64,000 bases of DNA from Lachnospiraceae bacterium (GTDB taxonomy: Bacteria > Bacillota > Clostridia > Lachnospirales > Lachnospiraceae): assembly GCA_022791635.1 (NCBI GenBank), contig JAAVZL010000053.1, positions 1 to 64,000 of the forward strand, written 5' to 3'. The notes beneath the pieces were generated by a model. The model was not told where the DNA came from, did not search any database, and saw only the letters and a list, made by a program, of their open reading frames with translations. The position numbers and the translations under genes are program-made. Shown here one piece after another: positions 49,492-59,685 of the stretch; position 1 is the stretch's first letter, and each line of letters starts with the position of its first letter.

Positions 49492-50688
49492 TCAAAAAAG
49501 TGCGCGCGTAAGCTTGTCAAGCATCTCGTCCACATGCTTCTTTTCAATGATAAGCGGCGGAACAAGACGCAGAACATTGTTCCCGGCCGTAATGACCAAA
49601 AGACCCATTTCCTGTGATTTTACCACAATTTCCCCCACAGGTCTACCCTGAAACGCCAGCCCCTGCATGAGACCCCTTCCTCTGCGCTCCGCAATAAAAT
49701 CATACTGCCTTACCAGCTCATCAAGCTTCCCGGAGAGATAGTCCCCTACCTCCCGCACATGATCCACAATCCCGTTTTCTGCAAAAAGATCAAAGACCGC
49801 GCTCACCGCCGCACAGGCGAAGGGATTGCCACCGTAGGTAGTCCCGTGATCCCCGGGCGCCAGGGAAGCCGCTGCCGCCTTCTCATCCAGCACAAAGGCG
49901 CCCACGGGGACTCCGCAGCCAAGGGCCTTGGCGCAGGTCATCACATTGGGCTTTACGCCGTATTCCTGCCAGGCAAACATATGGCCCGCCCGTCCCATGC
50001 CGCACTGAATCTCATCCAGAATCAGCAGAAGATCATGCTCCTCACAGAGAGCCTTCACGCCCTTTAAAAACTCCTCCGTAGCCGGATAAATGCCGCCCTC
50101 ACCCTGAATGGTCTCCAGAATAATGCCGCAGGTTTTCTCTGTGATCTGAGCCCGCACGCTCTCCAGGTTATTGTACTCTGCAAAGCGAATGCCCCCTACC
50201 AGAGGGCGAAAGGGGGCCTGATAGGCCTCATTTCCGGTGACGGACAGAGCGCCCATGCTTCTGCCATGGAAGGAATGCTTCATGGCAATGATCTCGTGAT
50301 CCTCTCTCTTATCCTTCAGCCAGGCGTATTTGCGGGCTGTCTTAAGAGCTCCTTCAATGGCCTCGGTACCGCTGTTGGTGAAAAAGACCTTGCTCATGCC
50401 GCTGGCCTTCACAAGCTTCTCCGCCGCCTCCATGGCCGGAACATTGTAAAACAAATTGGAGGTATGTAACAGCTTATCTATCTGCGCCTTCAAAGCCTCA
50501 TCATAGCCCGGATAATGGTACCCAAGCGCCTGCACAGCAATGCCGGCCGCAAAGTCCAGATACTGCTTTCCCTCTGTGTCATAGAGGTAAACGCCCTCCC
50601 CTTTTTCAAGCACCAATGGGTAGCGGTTGTAGGTGTGAAGGACCGCGCCTTCGGCCCGCTCGATGATTGTCTCTTTATTCTCCGTCAT
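49492..50688 (-). CDS. argD: Acetylornithine aminotransferase
   Basis: A PLP-dependent class III aminotransferase of arginine synthesis (N-acetylglutamate semialdehyde to N-acetylornithine). It is 398 residues: [15 protein letters not shown] binds PLP phosphate, [13 protein letters not shown] has the PLP-ring Asp, and the lysine that forms the Schiff base is in [29 protein letters not shown] is another family mark. It overlaps argB by 14 bases, which together with argB makes its identity as ArgD rather than another aminotransferase likely. Confidence 0.95.
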   Translation of the reverse strand: MTENKETIIERAEGAVLHTYNRYPLVLEKGEGVYLYDTEGKQYLDFAAGIAVQALGYHYPGYDEALKAQIDKLLHTSNLFYNVPAMEAAEKLVKASGMSKVFFTNSGTEAIEGALKTARKYAWLKDKREDHEIIAMKHSFHGRSMGALSVTGNEAYQAPFRPLVGGIRFAEYNNLESVRAQITEKTCGIILETIQGEGGIYPATEEFLKGVKALCEEHDLLLILDEIQCGMGRAGHMFAWQEYGVKPNVMTCAKALGCGVPVGAFVLDEKAAAASLAPGDHGTTYGGNPFACAAVSAVFDLFAENGIVDHVREVGDYLSGKLDELVRQYDFIAERRGRGLMQGLAFQGRPVGEIVVKSQEMGLLVITAGNNVLRLVPPLIIEKKHVDEMLDKLTRALF

Positions 50689-51580
50689 AATAATTGTGCT
50701 CTCCTTCGCTTAGCATAGCCGTGCCGATTCCCTTGTTGGTGAAAATCTCCAACAGCAGGCAGTGGGCAATCCGTCCGTCCAAAATATGTACCCTGGACAC
50801 CCCGTTTTCAATAGCATCAATGCAGTTGTTCAGCTTCGGCAGCATGCCTCCGCCGATGGTGCCGCCCTCAATGAGCCTGCGGGCCTCCTTTACATGGAGC
50901 TCCGAAATCAGCGTGGCGGGGTCCTTCGGATCCCGATAGACGCCCTCAATGTCCGTGAGAAACGCCAGCTTTTCCGCATGCACCGCCCTTGCAATGGCAC
51001 AAGCCGCATCGTCCGCATTGATATTGTAGGTCTGGTAGTCCTTGTCCATGCCTACAGGGCACACAATGGGGAGGAAGTCCTTTTCCAACAGATCATAGAG
51101 GATCTTGGGGTTTACCTCTGTAATCTCTCCTACGAAGCCGATATCCTCGCCCTCCGAGTATTTTTTCTCCACCTTCAGAAGGCCTCCGTCCTTGCCGCTG
51201 ATGCTCACTGCTTTGACTCCCAACTCCTGCACCATCTGCACCAGACTCTTTCCCACCTTGCCCAGAACCATCTCTGCGATCTCCATGGTATCCGCATCCG
51301 TGACACGAAGTCCGTTGATAAACTGCGGCTCCATGCCAACCTTTCCCACCCAGCGGCTGATCTCCTTACCTCCGCCGTGGACGATGATAGGCTTAAAGCC
51401 TACCAGCTTTAGGAGTGTTACATCCTTGATGACGTTGCGCTTCAGCTCCTCATCAATCATAGCGCTTCCGCCGTATTTGACTACAATTATTTTTCGGTTG
51501 AATCTCTGGATATAGGGTAAGGCCTCAATCAGGACCTCCGCCTTTTCCAGGGAACGCTTCATTTCCTCTTCCCTGCTCAT
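50675..51580 (-). CDS. argB: Acetylglutamate kinase
   Basis: Phosphorylates N-acetyl-L-glutamate, the second step of arginine synthesis. The amino-acid-kinase fold shows [11 protein letters not shown] (ATP-phosphate Lys), [10 protein letters not shown] (substrate loop), NINADDAA and [12 protein letters not shown]. Adjacent start codons are at 51583 and 51580; AGGAG is 6 bases from the second, which I prefer. The enzyme is about 301 residues. No other arg gene is visible nearby; transcription then continues into argD. Confidence 0.97.
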   Translation of the reverse strand: MSREEEMKRSLEKAEVLIEALPYIQRFNRKIIVVKYGGSAMIDEELKRNVIKDVTLLKLVGFKPIIVHGGGKEISRWVGKVGMEPQFINGLRVTDADTMEIAEMVLGKVGKSLVQMVQELGVKAVSISGKDGGLLKVEKKYSEGEDIGFVGEITEVNPKILYDLLEKDFLPIVCPVGMDKDYQTYNINADDAACAIARAVHAEKLAFLTDIEGVYRDPKDPATLISELHVKEARRLIEGGTIGGGMLPKLNNCIDAIENGVSRVHILDGRIAHCLLLEIFTNKGIGTAMLSEGEHNYYDGE

Positions 51581-51693
51581 CATAATCTCCTCATATTCTG
51601 TGGTTTGTCTCTCGCATTTATTATAAACATCTGGGGGGACATGTCAAGTGGGTGAGGGATGCTGTTTTAGGGATATCTAAGCGCATCCCACCG

Positions 51694-52743
51694 TCAGATT
51701 CCTGCTTTTTGGCGGAATTCCTCGATGCTCTCTGCCTTTGCCGCCAGCCTAAGCCAGGCTTTCAGAAGCTCCAAATCGGTTGTCTGATAAATATGATCCC
51801 GAAGCTTCCCGGGAATTGGGGCAAGGTCCTCCAGGAGGTTTACAATAGATTCTGCTTTACCCTCTATCTTGCCTTCCTCCCTGCTGATTCGTCTGGTCTC
51901 CTGCACGTCGTATGCCTCAAAGCTGTCAAACAACATATCGAATTCCCTCCGTTCTATCATATCTGTAAAGTCTTCCACTTCTTTTCGAGGCACATTGAGG
52001 CGGTACAGCAGGACGGATATGATCTTGCTGATCAATTTTAGCAGATAATCCGGCGTATTGTTCTCAAAATGCTCCAGGTATTCTGCCGGAAGATCCTTGA
52101 GATTTTTGAACTCTGCCGAGCTTTGCAGCTTATTGATCAGCATAATCAGTGACAGCTCATCCTTCTTATCCAAAAGCGCCTGATTGGAATAGGCCCTAAG
52201 CGGCACCAAAAGATATTCAAAATCCGGAATGTACCTCCCTAAGGTATCACTCAAATATACACGGTTCTTAAAATTTCTCTCTGCGGTCCAGCTTTCTGTA
52301 CCTTCATAATAAATGATAGGAAGGACAGGCGGATAGCGAAACCCCTTTTTCTTCGTAATTCCTGGATTCAGTCTTTCCTGCTCTGCCTCATAGTCTGTCC
52401 AGACCATTACAATATAGCGCAGAATGCGAAATGCCATATCATAGCATACGCCTGACTGATGCTCAATAATCGCAATTAAATACAGCGCCTGCTCCCCCAG
52501 CCAGATCTTTTTCACCGAATCCGAATCTCTTCCTTCCTGCCACATAGGCAAAAAACGTTCGGAAATGTCTTCAATATGCTCCGGCTTTACATCCTTTAGT
52601 AGCTCAATGTCTGTGTAGCCCCGCAGGAATTGCGCGCAGAGGGTGGGATCATCGAATATCAGCTTCGCCCCATTGTCTCTTACTCTTTTGTTTTTTACTT
52701 TGTCTTTTGTCTGTTCTTCTGTGTTTGGTTGCCGACTTCTCAT
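51694..52743 (-). CDS. Rpn-family recombination-promoting nuclease / PD-(D/E)XK transposase relative
   Basis: A 349-residue protein of the large family often labelled putative transposase or Rpn nuclease. Features are DNGAKLIFDDPTLCAQFLRGY near the start, a core with YLIAIIEHQSG (Ile-Glu-x-Gln, the ExQ variant of the nuclease motif), LPIIYYEG, and a helical tail with IEGKAESIVNLLEDL. Proteins of this family stimulate RecA-independent recombination in E. coli; they are not classical transposases and have no terminal repeats. The ATG at 52743 follows AAAGGAG. The tail resembles the 80-residue protein at 3117-3359. Confidence 0.87.
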   Translation of the reverse strand: MRSRQPNTEEQTKDKVKNKRVRDNGAKLIFDDPTLCAQFLRGYTDIELLKDVKPEHIEDISERFLPMWQEGRDSDSVKKIWLGEQALYLIAIIEHQSGVCYDMAFRILRYIVMVWTDYEAEQERLNPGITKKKGFRYPPVLPIIYYEGTESWTAERNFKNRVYLSDTLGRYIPDFEYLLVPLRAYSNQALLDKKDELSLIMLINKLQSSAEFKNLKDLPAEYLEHFENNTPDYLLKLISKIISVLLYRLNVPRKEVEDFTDMIERREFDMLFDSFEAYDVQETRRISREEGKIEGKAESIVNLLEDLAPIPGKLRDHIYQTTDLELLKAWLRLAAKAESIEEFRQKAGI

Positions 52744-53025
52744 ATATTCTCCTTTCCTTATTATGTCCTTGATTTTTGGGCATAAGGGAACTTTCCCCAT
52801 TTTTCTAAGGTATTTTGGAATATATAAGAAGCATCTCTTTCTTTATAATTATAGCAATGAGGAAGAAAAATAACAACGTAAAATAAAACTGCTTCGTATA
52901 TTATCTTTTTCTGTTTGGAAATGCCTCGGAGATTACCGAAGGTTTTGATGTATTTATTTTACAGATAATAGAATATATTGTCAATAGAATTTTGAGACGG
53001 AGGACCGCCCCTGCCCCATATAAAT

Positions 53026-53143
53026 GTTACTGTTCACTCCGTGACCAGTAACACGCTTCGCGAGGCACAGAAATCGCAAAAAGATGCGATTTCGCGCTGA
53101 GAAACTCGGAATTTCCACACAAAATGTGCGGAAACGCCTCGCG
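53026..53143. other. Intergenic multi-hairpin element
   Basis: A hairpin (GTTACTG..CAGTAAC, 53026-53052, with TCAC/GTGA nested) stands beside a three-way junction. The outer stem CGCGAGGC/GCCTCGCG (53059-53066 with 53136-53143) encloses GAAATCGCA/TGCGATTTC (53070-53093) and TTTCCxCAC/GTGxGGAAA (53112-53134). It could be a structured RNA or a mobile palindromic element. It occupies the gap between the Rpn gene and cluster 2. The rest of 52744-53179 is A/T-rich with nothing I can assign. Confidence 0.6.
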
Positions 53144-53179
53144 GAATAGTGATGTGTGAACATATATAAATATTCTATG

Positions 53180-54061
53180 TCAGATCGTCCCCCTTTGAGA
53201 ATCGTCCTTTATATCTATCCAAGATAGACTCAATACATACTCTGTATCTAAAGGTAAATACCATCTTCCCTGCTTTTCCTCCATCTTCTCTTTCGGAATC
53301 CTGCTGTATCGGACAATCTTAACTTTCTTCCCCTGATATATGGTCGTTACCTGTGGAAAAATGCCATACTTTCCATAATCGACCGCCCGTAGCAGACGGT
53401 AGATATATTCTGGTGAATCTTCCATACGAAATGTACCGTTTCCAGGACAGTCGGTAGATTTGTATATTTTTCTATTTTCAGATACCTGCTGCTTTATAGC
53501 TGTTACTCTGTCTTCGATAATCTCACTGAATTTTTCGCAGAACCCTTCAAAAGCAAGCTGCATCAATTTCTCTGCCAGCTCATATGCACGAATATCCAGA
53601 TCTATCCTGCATTTCTTTTGAACAATTATATCTCCTCCATCCACCTGCTCCGTTACATAATGCCATGTAATCCCTGTCTCTCTTTCCCCTTCAAATATCG
53701 CCCAGCTTGGCGCATTTCTTCCCGGAAACTTCGGAAGCAGAGCATTATGAAAATTAAGGATTGTGTATTGCGGATTCTCCGTCAATATCTTTGGAAACAA
53801 ATAGTTATTGCTTGCACTGATGATCAGGCATCTTCCTGCCAGGCTTTGGAAATAAGCTGTTAGCTCCTTTTTATCCTCTATTTTATAACAATCAATATCT
53901 AAATCCGTACAGATTATCCGGCTTGTTCCAAAGACCTCTGCTTCATGCTCTATATAGATGGTGGTATATTCATACTCCTCTTGATATCTGTGCACAAGCC
54001 GGATAATCTCACCTGTAATCTTTCCATATCCGATTACGATCACGTTTTCATAAACATTCAT
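53180..54061 (-). CDS. Formyltransferase-family protein
   Basis: A 293-residue protein with the N10-formyl-tetrahydrofolate-dependent formyltransferase catalytic triad: N103 and H105 (NFHNALLPKFPGRN) and D141 (EQVDGGDI), with the same 36-residue His-Asp spacing as PurN. The C-terminal part (SPEYIYRLLRAVDYGKYG) resembles the second domain of Fmt/ArnA-like enzymes. It is not Fmt itself, since a real Fmt would be longer and sit with def. It ends the operon after a carrier protein and an adenylating enzyme, so the substrate may be an aminoacyl thioester or an amino sugar. Confidence 0.85.
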   Translation of the reverse strand: MNVYENVIVIGYGKITGEIIRLVHRYQEEYEYTTIYIEHEAEVFGTSRIICTDLDIDCYKIEDKKELTAYFQSLAGRCLIISASNNYLFPKILTENPQYTILNFHNALLPKFPGRNAPSWAIFEGERETGITWHYVTEQVDGGDIIVQKKCRIDLDIRAYELAEKLMQLAFEGFCEKFSEIIEDRVTAIKQQVSENRKIYKSTDCPGNGTFRMEDSPEYIYRLLRAVDYGKYGIFPQVTTIYQGKKVKIVRYSRIPKEKMEEKQGRWYLPLDTEYVLSLSWIDIKDDSQRGTI

Positions 54062-54085
54062 GCCAGGAAAACTCCTCTACAGCGC

Positions 54086-54322
54086 TCAGTTCTGATTCTC
54101 TGTCAGCTTCTTCATCAAGGCGATAATATTTTCTTTTGTCCGGAAATTCTCCTCCAGGATATATCTTGCATCAATTTCCAGATCAAAGGTATCCTCCAGC
54201 TCACCAACCAGATCAATCACCAGAAAGGAATCCAAAAGTCCTGCTTCAAATAAATTCTCTCCCTCAAATGACAAAATGCCTTCATCGATTTCCTGTAATA
54301 ACTCTAATATCTTCTGTTCCAT
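54086..54322 (-). CDS. Acyl/peptidyl carrier protein (DltC-like)
   Basis: A 78-residue carrier protein: an acidic four-helix type with the phosphopantetheine-attachment serine in GLLDSFLVIDLV (S32, preceded by Asp as in all carrier proteins). The segment FDLEIDARYILEENFRT is the usual helix III and matches DltC closely in style. GGAGGA precedes the ATG. It lies 24 bases before the formyltransferase and 43 bases after the adenylating enzyme, which probably loads it. Confidence 0.9.
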   Translation of the reverse strand: MEQKILELLQEIDEGILSFEGENLFEAGLLDSFLVIDLVGELEDTFDLEIDARYILEENFRTKENIIALMKKLTENQN

Positions 54323-54365
54323 TTCCGAATCCTCCTTTTGATTTAAAAATTTGTTTTACTGCTCT

Positions 54366-55874
54366 TTATAATAATTCTTTTAGTCTCACCCGATCTATTT
54401 TTCCGTTTGCATTGATTGGCATCTCTTCCTTTACAATCACCTTCCCCGGCAGCATGTACTCCGGAATCATTGTTTTTAGCTGCCCGTTTATCTCATCCTT
54501 TTTCCTTTCCTGATCAATAAATAATACAATCCTGCTATGCCGCTCATCATAAAGACAACAGCATAAAGAAATTCCCGGTAAGGACGACACGGCTGTCTCG
54601 ATTTCTCCCAGCTCAATCCGATGTCCCATATGCTTGATTTGAAAATCCTTTCTGGAAAGGTAAATCAGCTCATGCCGTTCATTGTATTTCACCAGATCTC
54701 CTGTACGATATATTTTCTCTTCATACGCATCGTTCAGCGGATTCTGTACAAAGGCCGCCTGTGTCTTTTCCGGATTTCGATAATAGCCTCTTGCAAGGCC
54801 CGTTCCCCGCACACATAATTCACCAACAATCTCCGGTTCTGTTACCAGGTGATCCTCATCATCTAGTACCATAATATCCGTATTCCTCATGGGAAATCCG
54901 ATAGGCAAAGGTTCCTCATCCCCAAACGCTCTGTCTACAATATAGCAGGTACAGGCGTCTGTGATCTCCGTTGGCCCATACAGATTTGCGAATACGGCAT
55001 CGGGAAGAAATTTTCTCCAGATATTCAGCTGCTTATTCGGCATAACCTCCCCGCAAAACAGCACTCTCCTTAAGATACCTTTCGTATCGACATTTTTTAA
55101 GGCCCGCAACTTTGAAACCACAATCAATGCAGACGGAACCCAAAAAATCGTATTTACACCATGCTCTTTTAGGTATTCCAAAAGCGGCACTGGCTGAGAA
55201 AACAGCTTCTGAGGGATGATATAGAGAGCCGCCCCTGTTTTCATGGTAGAATAAATATCCAGAATCGAATTATCAAAATAGAAAGGCGCCTGATTGCCAA
55301 GGACATCCTTCTCCGTAATCTCAAAGGTTTTCGTAACCCAGTCAATGTAATCAATCACACTCCCATGGGTGATACAGACCCCTTTTGGCACCCCGGTGGA
55401 ACCAGAGGTAAAAAGTACATAGAGCAAATCCGTATCGATGATCGAATCCACTGCATTTTGGACTTTTTCAGATTCCTCCCTTTCTTCTATCTCTTCATAG
55501 AAAAGGAATCTGCCCTGGTAAGCAAAGGCTTTAAATTCATCTGCCAATACCTTTGTTGTGATGACAAGCTCTGGTTTCAGTACCTCCAGTATTTTATTGA
55601 CTCTTGTTGCCGGCATTTCCGTATCAATAGGAGAATAAAAATTTCCGCTGTACGCAATCCCCATAAAGGATACAAGAACCTTTACACTTTTTTCTATGTA
55701 CACCACAACCGGCTTCTTGGGTCCATAACCACTTCTTAAAATTTCTTCTGCGATCCCTATACTCTTATCGTGATATTCCCGAAATGTAAGCAGTTCCTGT
55801 TCATCCACAAGCGCTGTCTTTTCCGGCATATATTTCGCAGTATACTCAAGCCATTCAAGTACATTTGACTGCAA
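54366..55874 (-). CDS. Amino-acid adenylating enzyme (DltA-like)
   Basis: An ANL-superfamily AMP-forming ligase of 502 residues that activates an amino acid and loads it on a carrier protein. Signature motifs are LFTSGSTGVPKGV (A3), NLYGPTE (A5), GELCVRGTGLARGYY, YRTGDLV (A7) and NANGKIDR with the late catalytic Lys (A10). It resembles DltA, the D-alanine:carrier ligase, but residues lining the substrate pocket cannot be judged by eye. The start is TTG at 55874, preceded by GGGAGGGA; the frame runs open further upstream without a ribosome site. Confidence 0.88.
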   Translation of the reverse strand: MQSNVLEWLEYTAKYMPEKTALVDEQELLTFREYHDKSIGIAEEILRSGYGPKKPVVVYIEKSVKVLVSFMGIAYSGNFYSPIDTEMPATRVNKILEVLKPELVITTKVLADEFKAFAYQGRFLFYEEIEEREESEKVQNAVDSIIDTDLLYVLFTSGSTGVPKGVCITHGSVIDYIDWVTKTFEITEKDVLGNQAPFYFDNSILDIYSTMKTGAALYIIPQKLFSQPVPLLEYLKEHGVNTIFWVPSALIVVSKLRALKNVDTKGILRRVLFCGEVMPNKQLNIWRKFLPDAVFANLYGPTEITDACTCYIVDRAFGDEEPLPIGFPMRNTDIMVLDDEDHLVTEPEIVGELCVRGTGLARGYYRNPEKTQAAFVQNPLNDAYEEKIYRTGDLVKYNERHELIYLSRKDFQIKHMGHRIELGEIETAVSSLPGISLCCCLYDERHSRIVLFIDQERKKDEINGQLKTMIPEYMLPGKVIVKEEMPINANGKIDRVRLKELL

Positions 55875-55937
55875 CTTATTTTCCCTCCCTTTTCTTTTTA
55901 CAGGCTGTCTAAACTCCATAAACGCCAAACCCAGGAC

Positions 55938-56807
55938 CTATATTGGACGGCTTTTAAGCAACAGCTGTTGTGAAAATCTGCCTGACAGTTCTGCAAATCG
56001 TTCTGTCATTTTTCTCGACTCCACGTTTCCCGCCCATACCCACATGCAGTCCTTCTGACATCCCCTGGAAAAAATATTTAAAAGGCTTCTGGAAAACAGG
56101 ACTCCGCCCATCCCAATGCCATTGCAGGCCGCAGTAGTCGCAACATTTTCGGAAAATCCGGCAGTTCCGTTTATTTCAAAAATGCAGGCAGCAATCAACA
56201 TATCCTCTCTGTCCCGGATGATCAGGCATTCTTCCTCCTGCTCCGCTCTATAAAGCCTGCTTGGCAGTATATCCTTCACAGAATAGCGATCAATTCGTTC
56301 TCTCCATAACGTATAGACGGATTCATAGTCTTCTCTATGAAACTTCGCATATCGAAAGCCCATCTTTTCCATAAGGCGCTGACATCTTTTATCCATTTTC
56401 TGAAGCTCTGGTATCTTCTCCAGAGTAAGCATATATTCCAGATTTCTACGATATCTCTCACAGCCAAGCCTTACAAGCTCTTCCTCCCGCTCTTTAGCAT
56501 ATTTCCTTTCATTTCCAATCAGGTAAACAACGACATCCAAATCCTGCGTCTGAATAAACAGACTTTCCTCTTTTGGAACATAATAATATCCAAGATAATA
56601 ATCTCGTTCCAGCTCAAATAGCCAGAGAGAGGTATCTGACAAAATTTTATAGCTTAGGCGGCCTTCCTTTATATACTCCTCCATCTGAGGCAGCGGAATG
56701 TAGCAGTTTGTCTCACACCTATGATGGAGGGATTTAAATTGATTTACTATTTGTAACCATTCTTCAAGGGATTGTAATTTACCCCCTATATTTTCAATAA
56801 ACCGCAT
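55938..56807 (-). CDS. GNAT-fold N-acyltransferase-like protein
   Basis: A 289-residue protein. The C-terminal half (residues ~150-285) looks like a GNAT domain: MLIAACIFEINGTAGFSENVAT, then ACNGIGMGGVLFSRSLLN as the pyrophosphate-binding loop (Gly-rich in place of the classical R/QxxGxG/A), then MWVWAGNVESRKM. The N-terminal half may be a second, degenerate GNAT unit. It sits between the MBOAT and adenylating genes and could supply or remove an N-acyl cap, but that is inference. The ATG at 56807 follows GGAAGGAG. Confidence 0.65.
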   Translation of the reverse strand: MRFIENIGGKLQSLEEWLQIVNQFKSLHHRCETNCYIPLPQMEEYIKEGRLSYKILSDTSLWLFELERDYYLGYYYVPKEESLFIQTQDLDVVVYLIGNERKYAKEREEELVRLGCERYRRNLEYMLTLEKIPELQKMDKRCQRLMEKMGFRYAKFHREDYESVYTLWRERIDRYSVKDILPSRLYRAEQEEECLIIRDREDMLIAACIFEINGTAGFSENVATTAACNGIGMGGVLFSRSLLNIFSRGCQKDCMWVWAGNVESRKMTERFAELSGRFSQQLLLKSRPI

Positions 56808-56831
56808 ACTTAAGCTCCTTCCCAAGCTTCT

Positions 56832-58293
56832 CTAAAACTGCATATATAAAAACTGGCCCGCATCATATTGCGAACCATACATTCCAAACAGCAGTATTCC
56901 AAATAGCAGAATATAATAAATAAGCCATCGGACCGGCAATACCTGATGATCGATGAAGGCCAATATATTGACATTCTTTTCCTTTCCGATGGACACTGCA
57001 AGCACAAGCAGAAGGCCAATTCCCAAAATAACCGCATCCTGTCTGAGCCAGTTTAACGCCGACAGATTGATAAAATCGCCAATGAAAAAGCTGCGTCCAA
57101 GAATCTGACGGACAACCATGAAAAAATCACCATAGCTCTTTACCTGTAGTATTACATTAGCGACCAATAAAAGCATCCAGGTCCGCATCAGGCAAAAGGC
57201 TGTATATATTTTCGACGATTCTGTAATGTGAAGCCTCTGTTTAAGTCTTGTAAATCTTCCCTCTAATACCAGGGAACCGCTGATAATCACACAGTAATAC
57301 ATTCCCCAGATCACATATCTCCAGCTGAATTCATGCCATAGTGCTGTGGTAATCCATACAAGAAGCGTCCCTGCCAAGACCGGAGCCAGCTTTCCCGCAC
57401 TTTTTCCGTATTTTTTAAAATGCCTCCGCAGACTTCTGCCTGCTTTTGACTGGATAAAAGGCATCATGAGATAGTCCCGAAGCCCCCCCTAGTGTGATGT
57501 GCCACCTCCGCCAGAATTCGGCTATGCTCCTGGAAAAATAGGGCTGCCTGAAATTTTCCGGCAATGGGATTCCGAAGGTTTTGCTCATTCCCAGCATCAT
57601 ATCCATATATCCGGAAAAATCCGTATAAAGCCATAAAGAACATGCTGCCGTACCAAGGAGAATGGATAACCCGCTCTGGGTTTCCAGACTGCCATACACA
57701 TAATTCGTTATCTGCTCCAGCCTGGCAGCCAGAACCAATTTCTTAAAGGTTCCCCACAGAAATCTCTGGAGGCCATGGAGAAACTCTGTGTAGTGAAATC
57801 TCGCCTTTTCCGTAAGGCTCTCCTTAAATCCCAAGAATCGATTAAAAGGTCCCTGCAATATGGTTGGAAGATAAATCAGGTATAAAAGATAAAAGAAATA
57901 ATTCGGTTCAAAGCCTCTCTCATCCCGATCCACGTCATTGAGATAGCTTATGGCCTTTAAGGTAAAGTAGGAATTTCCAAGCAATGCAAACCAGTCTGTA
58001 GTGGAACCAATAATCATAGCCGCAATACAGACACCTGCTATTAACCATTTCAACTGACTTAGCTTTCTTTCAGAGATCTCTTTTCTTTTTCTTATATGTG
58101 TAATTGCAGCTGCGCCCCCATAAGTCAATACACTCACAAGAAGCAAGATGACCGGGGCCTTTGAGATGGAGGATGCATAAAAGACCAGGCTCATAAGCAG
58201 AAGAAGGAACCATTGGTGATTTCTTGCGACGGTGTAGTAGAGAAGAATGCTTACCGCCCACAGGGTATAAAATTCATAAGAAAATAGATTCAT
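56832..58293 (-). pseudogene. MBOAT acyltransferase (DltB/AlgI-like), frameshifted at a G7 tract
   Basis: Membrane-bound O-acyltransferase that would carry an acyl or aminoacyl group to an extracytoplasmic acceptor. The 5' part (from 58293) encodes the usual N-terminal helices, LPTILQGPFNRF, YTDFSGYMDMMLGMSKTFGI and FWRRWHITLG. The frame then breaks at seven G on the coding strand (plus 57483-57489) and ends at 57415. The 3' part resumes in another frame (RDYLMMPF, then WITTALWHEFSWR with the probable catalytic His). With six G the two parts read through as LGGLRDYLMMPF. It is either phase variation by slippage, a true mutation, or a sequencing error. Confidence 0.87.
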
Positions 58294-59627
58294 TTCAATT
58301 CCATCCTGTCACATTGCTGATAATCTGCATTTTCTGCCACTTCTCCTTCCGGTCTCGCCCAGACCATAAGCATGTCGCACCCATCCGGTATTTTGTCTCC
58401 TGCAATCTGATTCTTTTCCGAATACACCTGCAGCATATGCCAGCTCTCTCCACGATCCCCTGACCACTGGAAACAGTACTCCGGATTGACATTGTTTCCA
58501 TAGGTAGAGTATGCCTGATAGCCGTCTTCTGTCTTTTCAAGCCAGGCGTTAAAAATCCATGGGGAATTGTCCAGGAGTTCTTCATAAGAGGAATAGAAGT
58601 ACTCGTCCTGATCTATTTCTTCTCCATCTATATATTTCTTTATAAGTTCTGAGGCTGCTCTGCTGAATTTTTCCGCACCCTTTCCGGACATGTGGCCATA
58701 GTCATAAAAATCAGTGTCTTCCATAAATAAGTACTCTGGTTTAGAAAGATCAAAATGGAAGATCGTTACATCTAAATCATTGGCTATATCAACATAAAAA
58801 TCCACGATCTCTTGATAATCCTCTTGCCAAACCATACTTGCATATGGTAGTGGGGGAACTATAAAAATCAGTTCGCAATCATTTGCCTCACATAATGCTT
58901 TTAGCTTATTCATGTATGAAATATATGTTTGAGAGACGCTATAATCACGAAATGAATATCCTTCCGGTTTGCCAAATGTTCCCTTCTCTATTTGCTTATA
59001 GGAATACAGAAATCCTCTTCCTGTATACTCATCCTCTAATGTCTTATAGATTTCATTTCCATAGCTTTGATAAGCTTCTGTTTTTTTAACTTCTAATACA
59101 TTGTTAACAGTTCTTATCAGATCCTCATTTGTGTTCCGTGTTGCGGGTAGCCATGCATTTAACAACGATTTATCTCGAAATGCTATATACCCATACACAC
59201 ACTTGTCAAGGGAAGGCTTCAGATAGTCAAACACAATGTAGCTTTTCGTAGGATTATTATAGATATCCATATCATGAAATAAAATCCAATTAACCCCATA
59301 AATGCAATATCGGGGCGACTGATTTTTAAAAAGCTCCTTCATAATATAATATGCATCGTCCGGAGTCTGCAAAGGTGTACCCAGATTAAATGCTTCCATT
59401 TCAAGGCATTCGCTCCATATTTCCGGTTCGAAATGACGTTGAACAATTGAACTTCCAATAAACGTAATATCAATCTGTTTGGCCTGATACATTTCATGAA
59501 ATGTCAATCGTGTATAAGTACTGTCATTATACAGACCATAATCTGCAATATGAATCAATAGTCCCAATAACAGTAAAAAAAGTGTTGCACGAAAAAATAA
59601 GTGTTCCTTTTCTTTCTCTGATTTCAT
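58290..59627 (-). CDS. SGNH-hydrolase-like membrane-anchored protein (DltD/AlgJ-like)
   Basis: A 445-residue protein with one N-terminal TM helix (ATLFLLLLGLLIHIADYGL) and an extracytoplasmic SGNH-like domain: ITFIGSSIVQRHF holds the Ser block, GVNWILF lies where the Asn block falls, and DFYDYGHMSGKGAEKF gives the terminal Asp-x-x-His. A C-terminal ~110-residue region may bind sugar. Such proteins act with an MBOAT partner (DltD with DltB, AlgX/J with AlgI) to place acyl groups on a surface polymer. It overlaps the MBOAT start by 4 bases. The ATG at 59627 follows GAGGGAT. Confidence 0.82.
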   Translation of the reverse strand: MKSEKEKEHLFFRATLFLLLLGLLIHIADYGLYNDSTYTRLTFHEMYQAKQIDITFIGSSIVQRHFEPEIWSECLEMEAFNLGTPLQTPDDAYYIMKELFKNQSPRYCIYGVNWILFHDMDIYNNPTKSYIVFDYLKPSLDKCVYGYIAFRDKSLLNAWLPATRNTNEDLIRTVNNVLEVKKTEAYQSYGNEIYKTLEDEYTGRGFLYSYKQIEKGTFGKPEGYSFRDYSVSQTYISYMNKLKALCEANDCELIFIVPPLPYASMVWQEDYQEIVDFYVDIANDLDVTIFHFDLSKPEYLFMEDTDFYDYGHMSGKGAEKFSRAASELIKKYIDGEEIDQDEYFYSSYEELLDNSPWIFNAWLEKTEDGYQAYSTYGNNVNPEYCFQWSGDRGESWHMLQVYSEKNQIAGDKIPDGCDMLMVWARPEGEVAENADYQQCDRMELK

Positions 59628-59685
59628 ATCATCCCTCATTTATTTTTCAACACTCTTTAAGCATTCATAAAAGCTGTGCTTTCCC

